DNA of 9,359 nt from an uncultured Collinsella sp. (lineage in GTDB: Bacteria; Actinomycetota; Coriobacteriia; Coriobacteriales; Coriobacteriaceae), in the NCBI GenBank assembly GCA_900545995.1, contig URBM01000077.1, positions 1 through 9,359 on the forward strand, in the 5' to 3' direction. The notes below the pieces were generated by a model, which worked only from the letters and a program-made list of their open reading frames with translations, did no database searches and was not told the DNA's origin. Positions 1 through 6,423 of the stretch are shown here, piece by piece. Every line of letters starts with the position of its first letter. The first letter of the stretch is position 1. A program made the position numbers and the translations under genes.

Positions 1-788
1 GGGCGCTCGCTATCAGCATGATCGCCACGGGCTCGTCCATCGCGCAGATCTTTGGCCTGCCTCTCGGTCGCGCCATTGGCTTGGCCGTGGGCTGGCGCAT
101 GACGTTTGCCGTGGTCGGGGGCCTCTCAGCCATCGCGGTCGTCTACCAGGCAGCGGTGTTCCCGGCCATGCCGGCGGGTGAGCGCTTTACCGTCAAACAG
201 CTGCCCGAGCTGCTCAAGAACCCGCTCCTCATCGCGCTCTACGCAGTCACGGTCTTCATGGCGACCGGCTATTACGCAAGCTACAGCTATATCGAGCCCT
301 TCCTGGCGCAGGTCGCGCACGTCGATGCGGGCGCCATTACCATGACGCTGACGGCGTTTGGCTGCTCTGGTTTGCTCGGAAGCTGGCTGTTTGGCCGCCT
401 GTTCGATGGGCATCGCTTCCCGTTCTTGGCTATCACGCTCTCCGGCGTGCCGGTGGCCCTGCTGCTCATGGGGCCGGCCGCATCTTCGCTCGTGACAGTG
501 CTTGCCGTCTGCGCACTGTGGGGTTGCTGCGCCACGGCCTTTAACGTGGCGTTTCAGGCCGAGCTCATCAAGTGCACGTCGGCAGATTCGTCGGCCGTCG
601 CCATGTCGATCTTCTCGGGCCTGTTTAACCTCGGTATCGGCACGGGCACCGCAATCGGCGGCGCCGTGGTTTCGGGTCCCGGTATCGCTTGGATCGGCTT
701 TGTGGGCGGGGCGATTGCCGTCGTGGGCGTTATCCTCGCCATCACGGTGATGTTCCCAGCCATCCGCCGCGCCAAGCCCGTCGCCTAG
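1..788 (+). CDS. MFS transporter, sugar-efflux (SotB/AraJ)-like, 3' part
   Basis: This is the C-terminal part of a major facilitator superfamily inner-membrane transporter, cut by the window start; the frame is open from base 3 and about 261 residues are visible. The opening stretch, with GLPLGRAIG followed by GWRMTF, looks like the end of the N-terminal six-helix bundle. A charged loop (about residues 55-75) leads to the C-terminal bundle, which contains YSYIEPFLAQ. Those two patterns are typical of SotB/YdeA-type sugar efflux proteins of the DHA1 group. Several hydrophobic segments of about 20 residues follow, separated by a short basic loop (LFGRLFDGHRFP), and the protein ends in a short basic tail. 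Export of sugars or small drug-like molecules by proton antiport is what the family does; the substrate here is inference. The missing N-terminal half prevents a firmer call. Confidence 0.8.
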   Translation, partial: ALAISMIATGSSIAQIFGLPLGRAIGLAVGWRMTFAVVGGLSAIAVVYQAAVFPAMPAGERFTVKQLPELLKNPLLIALYAVTVFMATGYYASYSYIEPFLAQVAHVDAGAITMTLTAFGCSGLLGSWLFGRLFDGHRFPFLAITLSGVPVALLLMGPAASSLVTVLAVCALWGCCATAFNVAFQAELIKCTSADSSAVAMSIFSGLFNLGIGTGTAIGGAVVSGPGIAWIGFVGGAIAVVGVILAITVMFPAIRRAKPVA

Positions 789-803
789 CCACGTCCCCTC
801 ATC

Positions 804-870
804 AGTTGCGGTGGAATAGTTCCTGTTTAAGGCCTTTGAAGGCCCAAGCAGGAACTATTCCACCGCAACT
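804..870. repeat. Perfect 22-bp inverted repeat (long hairpin) after the transporter gene
   Basis: Arms 804-825 and 849-870 are exact reverse complements, 22 bp each. The 23-base centre contains a smaller palindrome (GGCCTT/AAGGCC, 831-844). The right arm is followed by TATTTT, so the hairpin could end transcription of the transporter. However, the arms are far longer than a normal terminator needs and the U tract is short. A dispersed intergenic repeat of REP/MITE type is the other reading. It lies 15 bp after the transporter stop and 71 bp before the next start. Confidence 0.8.
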
Positions 871-900
871 TATTTTGGGGGAGGGGATACAAGCTGGGCA

Positions 901-941
901 TACAATGGATGTCGTTGTGTTGAGCTTACCGGGAGGTTGCT
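901..941 (+). promoter_or_regulatory. Probable -10 box and ribosome binding site for the GH13 gene
   Basis: TACAAT at 901-906 matches the -10 consensus at five of six bases and would start transcription near 913. No convincing -35 box is visible; the G-rich run at 877-887 occupies that place. GGGAGG at 931-936 is a good Shine-Dalgarno sequence, 5 bases before the ATG at 942, and fixes that start. Confidence 0.45.
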
Positions 942-2318
942 ATGTGGGCATACGAGACGACGTTCTATCAGATCTATCCGCTGGGCTTTTGCGGAGCTCC
1001 GCGCGAAAACGCCGCCCCCGTTGCCGAGGATGAGCTCGCCCAGGCCGCCGATGTCGAACCCAACCCCGATGCTCCTATCATGAAGATTGCCCAATGGGCC
1101 GACTGCCTGCAAAAACTCGGCGTTGGCGCTGTGCTCATCAACCCGCCGCTCGAGTCCGATAGTCACGGCTACGACACGCGCAGCCTGCGCCATATAGACC
1201 GTCGCCTGGGCGGGGATGCCGACTTTGCCGCCGTATGCGACACGCTGCACGCCCATGGCATCCGCGTGGTGCTCGATGCCGTCTTCAACCACGTCGGTCG
1301 CGGCTTTTGGGCCTTCCGCGATGTGCAGGAGCGCAAGTGGGATTCGCCGTACAAGGATTGGTTTCACATCAGTTTTGACGGCGACTCCTGCTATGGCGAC
1401 GGCTTTTGGTACGAGGGCTGGGAGGGTCATTTTGAGCTTGTGAAGCTCAACCTGCAAAATCCCGCTGTGGTCGATTACCTGCTCGAGTCTGTGCGCCGTT
1501 GGGCCGACGTCTTTGGCGTCGACGGCCTGCGCCTGGACGTCGCCTACATGCTCGACCGCGACTTTATGCGCCGCCTACACTCCTTTACCCGTGAGCTCAA
1601 GCCCGGCTTTGTGCTCATCGGCGAGACGCTCCACGGCGACTACAATCAGATCGTCAACGACGAGATGCTCGACTCGTGCACTAATTACGAGTGCTACAAG
1701 GGCCTGTATTCCAGCTTTAACTCGGTCAACATGTTCGAGATCGCCCATTCGCTGCACCGTCAGTTTGGCGGCGACCCTTGGTGCATCTACCGCGGCAAAC
1801 ATCTGCTTTCGTTTGTCGACAACCACGATGTGCCGCGCCTGGCAAGTATCCTCACCGACAAATCCTGCCTGCGTCCCGCCTATGGCATGCTCTTTGGCAT
1901 GCCGGGCATCCCGTGCGTCTACTATGGCAGCGAGTGGGGAATTGCTGGCGAAAAGGGCGGCCCCGATGGCGACTGGGCGCTGCGACCTGCGCTCAATGAG
2001 CCTGCGCCCAACGAGCTGACGGCGTTCATCACGCAGCTTGCGCACCTTCGCTCGGCCGACGACGCGGCTGCCCGTGCTCTCAACTACGGTGCCTATCGCA
2101 ACGTGGTGATCCAGAACAAGCAGCTGCTGTTCGAGCGCGCCTGCGACGACGCGGCGGTGCTCGTGGCGGTGAATGCCGTGGGTGAGCCTTACACCTTTGG
2201 CGCCGGCGAACTCAACGGCTCCTTCGTCGACCTGCTTGCCGACGATGCGCCCACGGTCGAGCTGACGGGCTCCCTTGAGCTTGCACCCTACGAGGTGCGC
2301 TATCTGTTGAGAGCCTAG
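942..2318 (+). CDS. GH13 alpha-amylase family glycoside hydrolase (cytoplasmic)
   Basis: A 458-residue hydrolase of alpha-1,4 (possibly also alpha-1,6) glucan oligosaccharides, probably acting on maltodextrins in the cytoplasm because no signal peptide is present. All four GH13 signature regions are seen: DAVFNH at 112-117, GLRLD with the predicted nucleophile D199, GE with the predicted acid/base E228, and FVDNHD with the transition-state stabiliser D296. The fold reads as an N-terminal (beta/alpha)8 barrel starting directly at YETTFYQIYP, with a short C-terminal beta domain from about residue 375. It lacks the N-terminal CBM34 domain usual in neopullulanases and cyclomaltodextrinases, although the KLN motif near residue 168 resembles that group. 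Substrate specificity is not decided by the sequence. It is the first gene of a probable two-gene unit; the glycosylase starts 3 nt after its stop. Confidence 0.9.
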   Translation: MWAYETTFYQIYPLGFCGAPRENAAPVAEDELAQAADVEPNPDAPIMKIAQWADCLQKLGVGAVLINPPLESDSHGYDTRSLRHIDRRLGGDADFAAVCDTLHAHGIRVVLDAVFNHVGRGFWAFRDVQERKWDSPYKDWFHISFDGDSCYGDGFWYEGWEGHFELVKLNLQNPAVVDYLLESVRRWADVFGVDGLRLDVAYMLDRDFMRRLHSFTRELKPGFVLIGETLHGDYNQIVNDEMLDSCTNYECYKGLYSSFNSVNMFEIAHSLHRQFGGDPWCIYRGKHLLSFVDNHDVPRLASILTDKSCLRPAYGMLFGMPGIPCVYYGSEWGIAGEKGGPDGDWALRPALNEPAPNELTAFITQLAHLRSADDAAARALNYGAYRNVVIQNKQLLFERACDDAAVLVAVNAVGEPYTFGAGELNGSFVDLLADDAPTVELTGSLELAPYEVRYLLRA

Positions 2319-2321
2319 CCC

Positions 2322-2891
2322 ATGGCCGTGTCTGACGAGGGCTATCAACATATTGAGCATGGGTTTGAGCCCGTGTTTGACGAGCACTCGCGCGTTTTGG
2401 TGCTCGGGTCGTTTCCCTCGGTGCTTTCGCGCGCCAATGCCTTTTATTACGGCAACCCTCAGAATCGCTTTTGGCGTGTGATGGCCACGTGCCTCGGTAT
2501 GCCTGTGCCGCCCAACGAGGGCGATCCTTTGGCAAGCGGTGAGCCCGCGACGCTCGATGCCTCCATTGCCGCCAAGCGGGCCATGCTGCTGAACGGCGGC
2601 GTGGCCCTGTGGGATGTGGTCGAGAGCTGCGACATTAAGGGCTCGAGCGACGCGAGCATCCGCAACGTTGTGCCGGCACATATCGAGCGCATTACCGGCG
2701 CAGCTCCCATTGAGCAGGTGATATGCAACGGTGGTACAGCTGGCCGGCTCTACAAGCGCTATCTACAAGAGCGCACCGGGCTGCCGGCCATCGTTCTGCC
2801 GTCGACAAGTCCCGCCAATGCGGCGTGGCGTCTGGAACGCCTTGTCGAGCGTTGGAGCGGCGCCGCTGATTGGCAGGCTTTTTCGATTTAG
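2322..2891 (+). CDS. DNA glycosylase, hypoxanthine (deoxyinosine)/uracil family
   Basis: A 189-residue base-excision-repair glycosylase that should remove deaminated bases, mainly hypoxanthine from deoxyinosine in DNA. LGSFPS at residues 28-33 is the N-terminal active-site motif of the UDG superfamily. FYYGNPQNRFW at 41-51 holds the asparagine region characteristic of family 6 (HDG-like) members, LWDVVESCDIKGSSD follows at 97-110, and PSTSPANAAW at 160-169 is the C-terminal DNA-contact motif. Length is normal for the family. The ATG lies 3 nt after the GH13 stop, with no clear Shine-Dalgarno, so translational coupling is likely; a GTG at 2328 is an alternative. There is no metabolic reason for pairing with a glucan hydrolase, so co-transcription is probably incidental. 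A mismatch-specific (Mug-like) activity is possible, but the motifs favour the deoxyinosine type. Confidence 0.85.
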   Translation: MAVSDEGYQHIEHGFEPVFDEHSRVLVLGSFPSVLSRANAFYYGNPQNRFWRVMATCLGMPVPPNEGDPLASGEPATLDASIAAKRAMLLNGGVALWDVVESCDIKGSSDASIRNVVPAHIERITGAAPIEQVICNGGTAGRLYKRYLQERTGLPAIVLPSTSPANAAWRLERLVERWSGAADWQAFSI

Positions 2892-3544
2892 CAGTTTGAG
2901 TGCTCGGCAAGATGCCTCATAACGGCGTGCCAGATCGGTGTGGGCAGTGCAGGCGTGGCGCGCACCATGCCGTCGGTGTCGACGCCGCCCGTTGCGGCGC
3001 CACTGAGCTTCTGCGCGTGTTCGACGGAACACCCCATACGAACGGCGCCCACGAGCTTGTCCATGGCCTCCGAAAACGGTCGCCGCAAGAGTCCCATGCG
3101 CGGGGAGCGACGAAGCGCCGCAATGCCGCTGCCAGCGCAGATGGCAACGCCGCCACACCACAATTGGTTATGGCGCTCACATGCCTTGTGCAGGCGAACG
3201 GCGGTCTCACGCGCCTGCTCAGTGCCCTGTTGTGCGGCTCGAATCGCGGCGTAGACACGCGTTCCCGTACCGCCAAAGCGCTCAAGCGCCTGCTCGATGG
3301 CTGTCAACGTCTTATCGTCAGCCACATCTTCAATGGCCAGCACGATGCCATCGGCAACGCTGCCGGCGTCATTTGCCTTCAAGTCGACCGGGTGGGGGAG
3401 TGCGGTGCCGGAAAGCTGTGCATAGGCGGTGATGGCATCCTGCAGGTCCCAGAGCAAAAACTCAAGATCGTCGCTATTGGGAATGCTGATATACGCAATG
3501 GTTTGCAGTGTTTTTGGTACATCGCCGCGTGCGGTCGTCTCCAT
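2888..3544 (-). CDS. Hypothetical protein, possibly a degenerate flavodoxin/FMN-reductase-like fold
   Basis: I do not firmly recognise this 218-residue protein. The start is well set: AAAGGAGG lies just before the ATG at 3544-3542. It has no signal peptide or membrane segment. The middle (about 65-170) reads as alternating beta strands and helices: GIVLAIEDV, then RVYAAIRAAQQG, then a helix with HKACERHNQLWCGGVAICAGSG. That spacing resembles the second half of NADPH-dependent FMN reductase/flavodoxin-family proteins, in which a crowded helix precedes W-G-G-G-I. The usual N-terminal phosphate-binding loop is not visible, so flavin binding is doubtful; this is inference only. Several cysteines (C122, C130, C136, C172, C218) show no clear metal motif. 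It converges on the glycosylase gene, sharing 4 bp at the stops, and is divergent from the aminotransferase. Confidence 0.65.
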   Translation of the reverse strand: METTARGDVPKTLQTIAYISIPNSDDLEFLLWDLQDAITAYAQLSGTALPHPVDLKANDAGSVADGIVLAIEDVADDKTLTAIEQALERFGGTGTRVYAAIRAAQQGTEQARETAVRLHKACERHNQLWCGGVAICAGSGIAALRRSPRMGLLRRPFSEAMDKLVGAVRMGCSVEHAQKLSGAATGGVDTDGMVRATPALPTPIWHAVMRHLAEHSNC

Positions 3545-3637
3545 GCTGCCTCCTTTCCGGTTGGTTTCCGTTTAGGTTACACCGTCTGGTGGCGCCCCGC
3601 CGCGCTATCCTAGTGCAACCCTTACGAAAGGAACGCC
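3545..3637. promoter_or_regulatory. Divergent intergenic region with ribosome binding sites on both strands
   Basis: These 93 bases separate two divergent starts. On the minus strand AAAGGAGG (just upstream of 3544) serves the hypothetical gene. On the plus strand GAAAGGAA at 3626-3633 lies 4-5 bases before the ATG at 3638 and favours that start over the ATG at 3650. TATCCT at 3606-3611 is a possible -10 for the aminotransferase. I see no good -35 for either direction, so promoter positions are weak. Confidence 0.4.
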
Positions 3638-4774
3638 ATGCGTCTGCCCATGAATACCTCGCTTGCCACGCTCAAGCCCTCCGGCATCCGTCGGATTAAC
3701 GCGCTCGCCGCCCAGCATCCGGGGTGCATCGCGCTCGCGCTCGGCGAGCCCGATTTTCCCACGCCCGATGTGATTAGCGCCGAGGTGACCGCCGCACTGG
3801 ACCGCGGCGACACGCACTATCCGCCCAACAACGGTCGCCCCGCCCTGCGTGAGGCGTTATCTGCCTACATGGGGGATGCGGGCCTTACGTTTTCGGCGGA
3901 CGAGGTCATTCTGACCGACGGTGCGACCGAGGCCCTGTCGGCTACGTTTATGGCCATGCTCAACCCCGGCGACGAGGTCATCATCCCCACGCCGGCTTTT
4001 GGTTTGTACGAGAGCATCGTCGTGGCCAATCACGCCAAAGCGGTCTTTTTGGATACGGAGCCTGCGCAATTTCAGATTGACGAGGACGCGCTTCGTGCTT
4101 GCGTGACGCCGGCGACCAAGGCCATCGTCATCTGCTCGCCCAACAATCCCACGGGCTGCATTCTCAACGCGGCATCGCTCGACGCCGTGGCGCGCGTAGC
4201 GGAGCAGGCGGGCATCTACGTAGTTTGCGACGACGTATACAACCGCCTCGTCTATGTGGACGGCTATGAGCGCTTTGCCCAGCGACACCCGGAGCTACGC
4301 GAGCAGACAGTGGTCATCGAGAGCTTCTCCAAGCCCTGGGCTATGACCGGCTGGCGCCTGGGCTGGCTTGCAGCGGCAGGGCCCGTCATCGCCGAGATCG
4401 CCAAGGCTCACCAATACCTAGTATCGAGCGCCGTCTCCTTCGAGATGGACGCCGCGGCCCGAGCCCTCACCGTCGACCCAACCCCCATGCTCAAAGTCTA
4501 CCGAGCCCGCCGCGAACGCGTGCTCGCAGCCTTAGACGCCATGGGCCTCGACGTGGTAGAGCCCGCAGGAGCCTTCTACACTTTCCCGAGCATCAAAAAG
4601 TTCGGCCTAACCAGCGAAGCCTTCTGTATCAAAGCCATCAAAGAAGCAAACGTAGCCCTAGTCCCGGGCGACTGTTTCGGCACCGAAGGCCACATCCGCC
4701 TAAGCTACTGCGTCTCCGACCAAGATCTAGACGAAGGCCTCCACCGCCTGTCCACCTTCGTTTCAACCCTGTAG
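3638..4774 (+). CDS. Pyridoxal-phosphate aminotransferase, class I/II
   Basis: A 378-residue fold-type-I PLP enzyme that transfers amino groups between an amino acid and a 2-oxo acid in the cytoplasm. Seen directly: GEPDF (36-40) at the substrate entrance, the cofactor-binding turn TDGATEAL (93-100), SPNNPTG (167-173), the D198/Y201 pair that contacts the pyridine ring and phenolic oxygen, the Schiff-base lysine K232 in SFSKPWAMTGWRLGW, and R354 in RLSY, which should bind the substrate carboxylate. Length and motif order fit aspartate/aromatic aminotransferases of the AspC/PatA-like group; the substrate cannot be chosen from sequence alone. It appears monocistronic. From about base 4415 the codon use changes sharply (GAA, CTA, AAA and GTA become common) while the reading frame and motifs stay intact, which suggests a mosaic gene. 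Confidence 0.93.
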   Translation: MRLPMNTSLATLKPSGIRRINALAAQHPGCIALALGEPDFPTPDVISAEVTAALDRGDTHYPPNNGRPALREALSAYMGDAGLTFSADEVILTDGATEALSATFMAMLNPGDEVIIPTPAFGLYESIVVANHAKAVFLDTEPAQFQIDEDALRACVTPATKAIVICSPNNPTGCILNAASLDAVARVAEQAGIYVVCDDVYNRLVYVDGYERFAQRHPELREQTVVIESFSKPWAMTGWRLGWLAAAGPVIAEIAKAHQYLVSSAVSFEMDAAARALTVDPTPMLKVYRARRERVLAALDAMGLDVVEPAGAFYTFPSIKKFGLTSEAFCIKAIKEANVALVPGDCFGTEGHIRLSYCVSDQDLDEGLHRLSTFVSTL

Positions 4775-4812
4775 CCATCAGGGACGCAACGCATCAGCCT
4801 ACCGACATAAGG

Positions 4813-5066
4813 ATTATGCGCGGGGCGCGTCGGTCAACGTAAAACCGGTCTGCCCCATAGTTGACGCAGGCACGCGCCGCCGAAGGCCAGGCGCAAGGTT
4901 TCCGTAGATTCCGCACGAGCCGGAAAGCACTTAATGTGCTTTCCGAGCGAGCCCAGGACCTGACCGAGCGGAAACCTTGCGCCTGGCCTTCGGCGGAGCG
5001 TGTCGGATGGTGGAATTGTGTGCAGCCCGGTTTTCCGTTGACCGACGCCGGGGTCCCCGCCATAAT
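4813..5066. repeat. Large nested palindrome with a mirrored promoter sequence
   Basis: Three inverted repeats share nearly one centre (about 4933-4938). The inner arms 4921-4930/4936-4945 pair perfectly over 10 bp around TTAAT. The middle arms 4877-4904/4969-4996 pair perfectly over 28 bp. The outer arms 4827-4853/5022-5048 match at 25 of 27 positions. At the far ends the symmetry continues into promoter sequence: TTGACCGACGC then CATAAT on the plus strand (5038-5066), and the same pair on the minus strand (4837-4813), with spacers of 17 and 13 bp. It encodes no convincing protein. A MITE-like element or an inverted duplication of the rplJ promoter region are the main readings. Confidence 0.8.
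5038..5066 (+). promoter_or_regulatory. rplJ-rplL promoter
   Basis: TTGACC (5038-5043) and CATAAT (5061-5066) each match the housekeeping sigma consensus at five of six bases and are separated by an ideal 17 bp. Transcription should start near 5073, giving a leader of about 210 nt before rplJ. The -35 box lies inside the outer right arm of the large palindrome. Confidence 0.8.
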
Positions 5067-5079
5067 ACTTTCGGTTCAC

Positions 5080-5217
5080 GCACGAATCCGCTGCCAGAGA
5101 CAGCCGGCGCAAACGGGTCTTACCCGCGAGCTTAATGGGACTTCCCGCCAGCCGAGGTGGTCGAGTAGATATGTCTTCTCGCCCCCGTCGCTCATGCAGC
5201 GCGGGGGCTTTCTTTTT
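5080..5217 (+). ncRNA. L10-type ribosomal protein leader RNA of rplJ-rplL
   Basis: The untranslated leader contains GCCAGAGACAGCCGG (5093-5107), CTTAATGGG (5131-5139) and CCGCCAGCCGAGGTGG (5145-5160). The same order of elements (a GACAGC-containing strand, a CTTAAT loop, and a GCCGAGGTGG partner strand) marks the leader bound by the L10(L7/L12) complex in many bacteria. In that family, excess L10 complex binds the RNA and lowers expression of its own genes. The terminator at 5181-5217 directly follows, so control here probably includes transcription attenuation. The exact fold was not computed. Confidence 0.75.
5181..5217 (+). terminator. Intrinsic terminator / attenuator in the rplJ leader
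   Basis: GCCCCCG (5181-5187) pairs with CGGGGGC (5202-5208); CGCT/AGCG extends the stem past a single unpaired T. The stem is followed by TTTCTTTTT. It lies after the L10 leader core and 65 bp before rplJ, so it must be read through or prevented from forming for expression. GCCCCCGTC of its 5' arm recurs at 5224-5232. Confidence 0.8.
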
Positions 5218-5282
5218 GGACATGCCCCCGTCACGTCCTTGTGGCGGACCGTGCCCGGAAAGAATTCGAGGAGGTGTAATTC

Positions 5283-5804
5283 ATGCCCCAGCAGTACAAA
5301 ATCGACAAGGTTGCAGAGATCGAGTCCCGTATCGCCGAGAACGCCGGTCTGTTCGTCGTCAACTACAACGGTCTGACGGTTAAGCAGGCTCAGGAGCTGC
5401 GTCATCAGCTTCGCGAGTGCGGCGCCGAGATGAAGGTCTACAAGAACAACCTGGTCAAGATCGCTCTCAAGAACCAGGAGCAGCCCGAGCTCGACGAGAT
5501 CCTCGCCGGCCCCGTCGCTTATGTGTTCTACGAGTCCGAGCCGGTCGAGGCCGCTAAGGCCCTTAAGGACTTCTCCGCTAAGTCCAAGGGCGTCCTTGAG
5601 ATCAAGGGCGGTATCTCCGACGGCAAGGCCGTTTCCGCTGATGATGTTAAGGCTATCGCCGAGCTGCCCACCAAGGATCAGCTTCTCGGCCAGATCGCCG
5701 GTCTCATCTCCGGTTTCGCTCGCGACATCGCTGTCTGCGTCAACGGCGTTTCCTCTGGTCTCGCTCGTTCGATCCAGCAGGTCTCCGAGCAGAAGGCAGC
5801 CTAG
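5283..5804 (+). CDS. rplJ: 50S ribosomal protein L10
   Basis: L10 (uL10) anchors the L7/L12 stalk to the large ribosomal subunit, where translation factors dock. The 173-residue product has the usual length. The N-terminal globular domain shows VVNYNGLTVKQAQELRHQLR (26-45) and KVYKNNLVKIAL (51-62), the conserved rRNA-binding face. LPTKDQL near 128-134 precedes the long C-terminal helix (about 137-173), which carries the binding sites for L7/L12 dimers. The start is set by GAGGAGGTG (5268-5276), 6 bases upstream. rplL follows after 102 bp in the same transcript. Upstream are the L10 leader and attenuator, which imply autoregulation. rplK-rplA, often found just ahead of rplJ, are absent here. 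Confidence 0.98.
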   Translation: MPQQYKIDKVAEIESRIAENAGLFVVNYNGLTVKQAQELRHQLRECGAEMKVYKNNLVKIALKNQEQPELDEILAGPVAYVFYESEPVEAAKALKDFSAKSKGVLEIKGGISDGKAVSADDVKAIAELPTKDQLLGQIAGLISGFARDIAVCVNGVSSGLARSIQQVSEQKAA

Positions 5805-5819
5805 TTGCTGTTTTCACCC

Positions 5820-5888
5820 GCGGCGGCAACGCCGCACCCCTGGCGCATTCGCGTCGTGTTTTAACTGATCTCCGTGCATCCGCACGGA
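5820..5888 (+). promoter_or_regulatory. Two hairpins between rplJ and rplL
   Basis: Hairpin 1 is 5820-5835: a 6-bp GC-only stem capped by GCAA, a GNRA-type tetraloop. Hairpin 2 is 5871-5888: a 7-bp stem (TCCGTGC/GCACGGA) with loop ATCC, ending 5 bases before the rplL Shine-Dalgarno AAAGGA (5894-5899). Neither has a U tract, so they are not obvious terminators. They could stabilise the rplL message or adjust its translation, since L7/L12 is needed in several copies per L10. Confidence 0.55.
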
Positions 5889-5906
5889 AACCGAAAGGAC
5901 TTAGAA

Positions 5907-6284
5907 ATGGCTAAGCTTACCACCGATGAGATCATCGATGCTCTTAAGGAAATGACCCTTCTCGAGGCTTCCGAGCTCGTCAAGGCTATCGAGGACACCT
6001 TCGGCGTTTCCGCCGCTGCTCCTGCCGCTGTTGTCGCCGCTCCCGCTGCTGGCGCTGCTGAGGCCGAGGAGAAGACCGAGTTTGACGTCGTGCTCGAGGG
6101 CTTCGGCGACAACAAGATCCAGGTTATCAAGGCCGTCCGTGAGCTCACCAACCTTGGCCTGAAGGAGGCCAAGGAGGTCGTCGAGGGCGCTCCCAAGGCT
6201 GTTCTCGAGGGTGCCAAGAAGGAGGACGCCGAGGCTGCCAAGGAGAAGCTCGAGGCTGCTGGCGCTGCTGTCACCCTCAAGTAA
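5907..6284 (+). CDS. rplL: 50S ribosomal protein L7/L12
   Basis: L7/L12 (bL12) forms the mobile ribosomal stalk that recruits and stimulates translational GTPases such as EF-Tu and EF-G. The 125-residue protein has all three parts: an N-terminal dimerisation and L10-binding helix pair (1-33, with LTTDEIIDALKEMTLLEASEL), an Ala/Pro-rich flexible hinge (about 35-55), and the C-terminal factor-binding domain from about 58, with EFDVVLEGFG, KIQVIKAVREL and GLKEAKEVVEGAPK. The start at 5907 is chosen over an in-frame ATG at 5874 because MAKLTTDEI is the family N-terminus and AAAGGA (5894-5899) lies 7 bases ahead. It is the last gene of the rplJ transcript; a strong terminator follows at 6313. Confidence 0.98.
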   Translation: MAKLTTDEIIDALKEMTLLEASELVKAIEDTFGVSAAAPAAVVAAPAAGAAEAEEKTEFDVVLEGFGDNKIQVIKAVRELTNLGLKEAKEVVEGAPKAVLEGAKKEDAEAAKEKLEAAGAAVTLK

Positions 6285-6312
6285 TCAGGCTTTCTCGCCA
6301 GATTTCTTTGCA

Positions 6313-6351
6313 GACGGGGTTCGCATTGCGAGCCCCGTCTTTTTTGTTTTT
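6313..6351 (+). terminator. Intrinsic terminator after rplL
   Basis: GACGGGG (6313-6319) pairs with CCCCGTC (6333-6339). The stem continues inward as TTCGC/GCGAG with one G-U pair, giving about 12 bp around loop ATT. The tract TTTTTTGTTTTT follows. It should separate rplJ-rplL from galU and rpoB. Confidence 0.92.
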
Positions 6352-6423
6352 CGGTCCCTCGACATCGGTAGCTCAAACTGCCATGTTCTGTGATTTGCGT
6401 CGTATCGGGCACCCTGCCGTTGG

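Noticed and set aside
1575..2681. Minus-strand open frame of 368 codons opposite the GH13 and glycosylase genes
   Set aside because: It spans two well-supported genes and their junction, shows no recognisable motif, and is the usual shadow of GC-rich codon bias.
2900..3613. Plus-strand open frame of 237 codons opposite the hypothetical gene
   Set aside because: The minus-strand gene has a strong ribosome binding site and a sensible protein. This frame has no good start signal and no known motif, and runs on into the intergenic region.
4861..5376. Open frame of 171 codons across the palindrome and rplJ leader
   Set aside because: It reads through an inverted repeat, a promoter, the L10 leader and a terminator, and runs into rplJ out of frame. 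The repeated WPSA-like residues come from the palindrome itself.
5874..5906. N-terminal extension of L7/L12 from an upstream ATG
   Set aside because: The extension would translate the intercistronic hairpin and the Shine-Dalgarno; MAKLTTDEI is the normal start.
6352..6423. Possible small RNA or tRNA between rplL and galU
   Set aside because: No cloverleaf, no T-loop GGTTC-like sequence in place and no internal terminator were seen.
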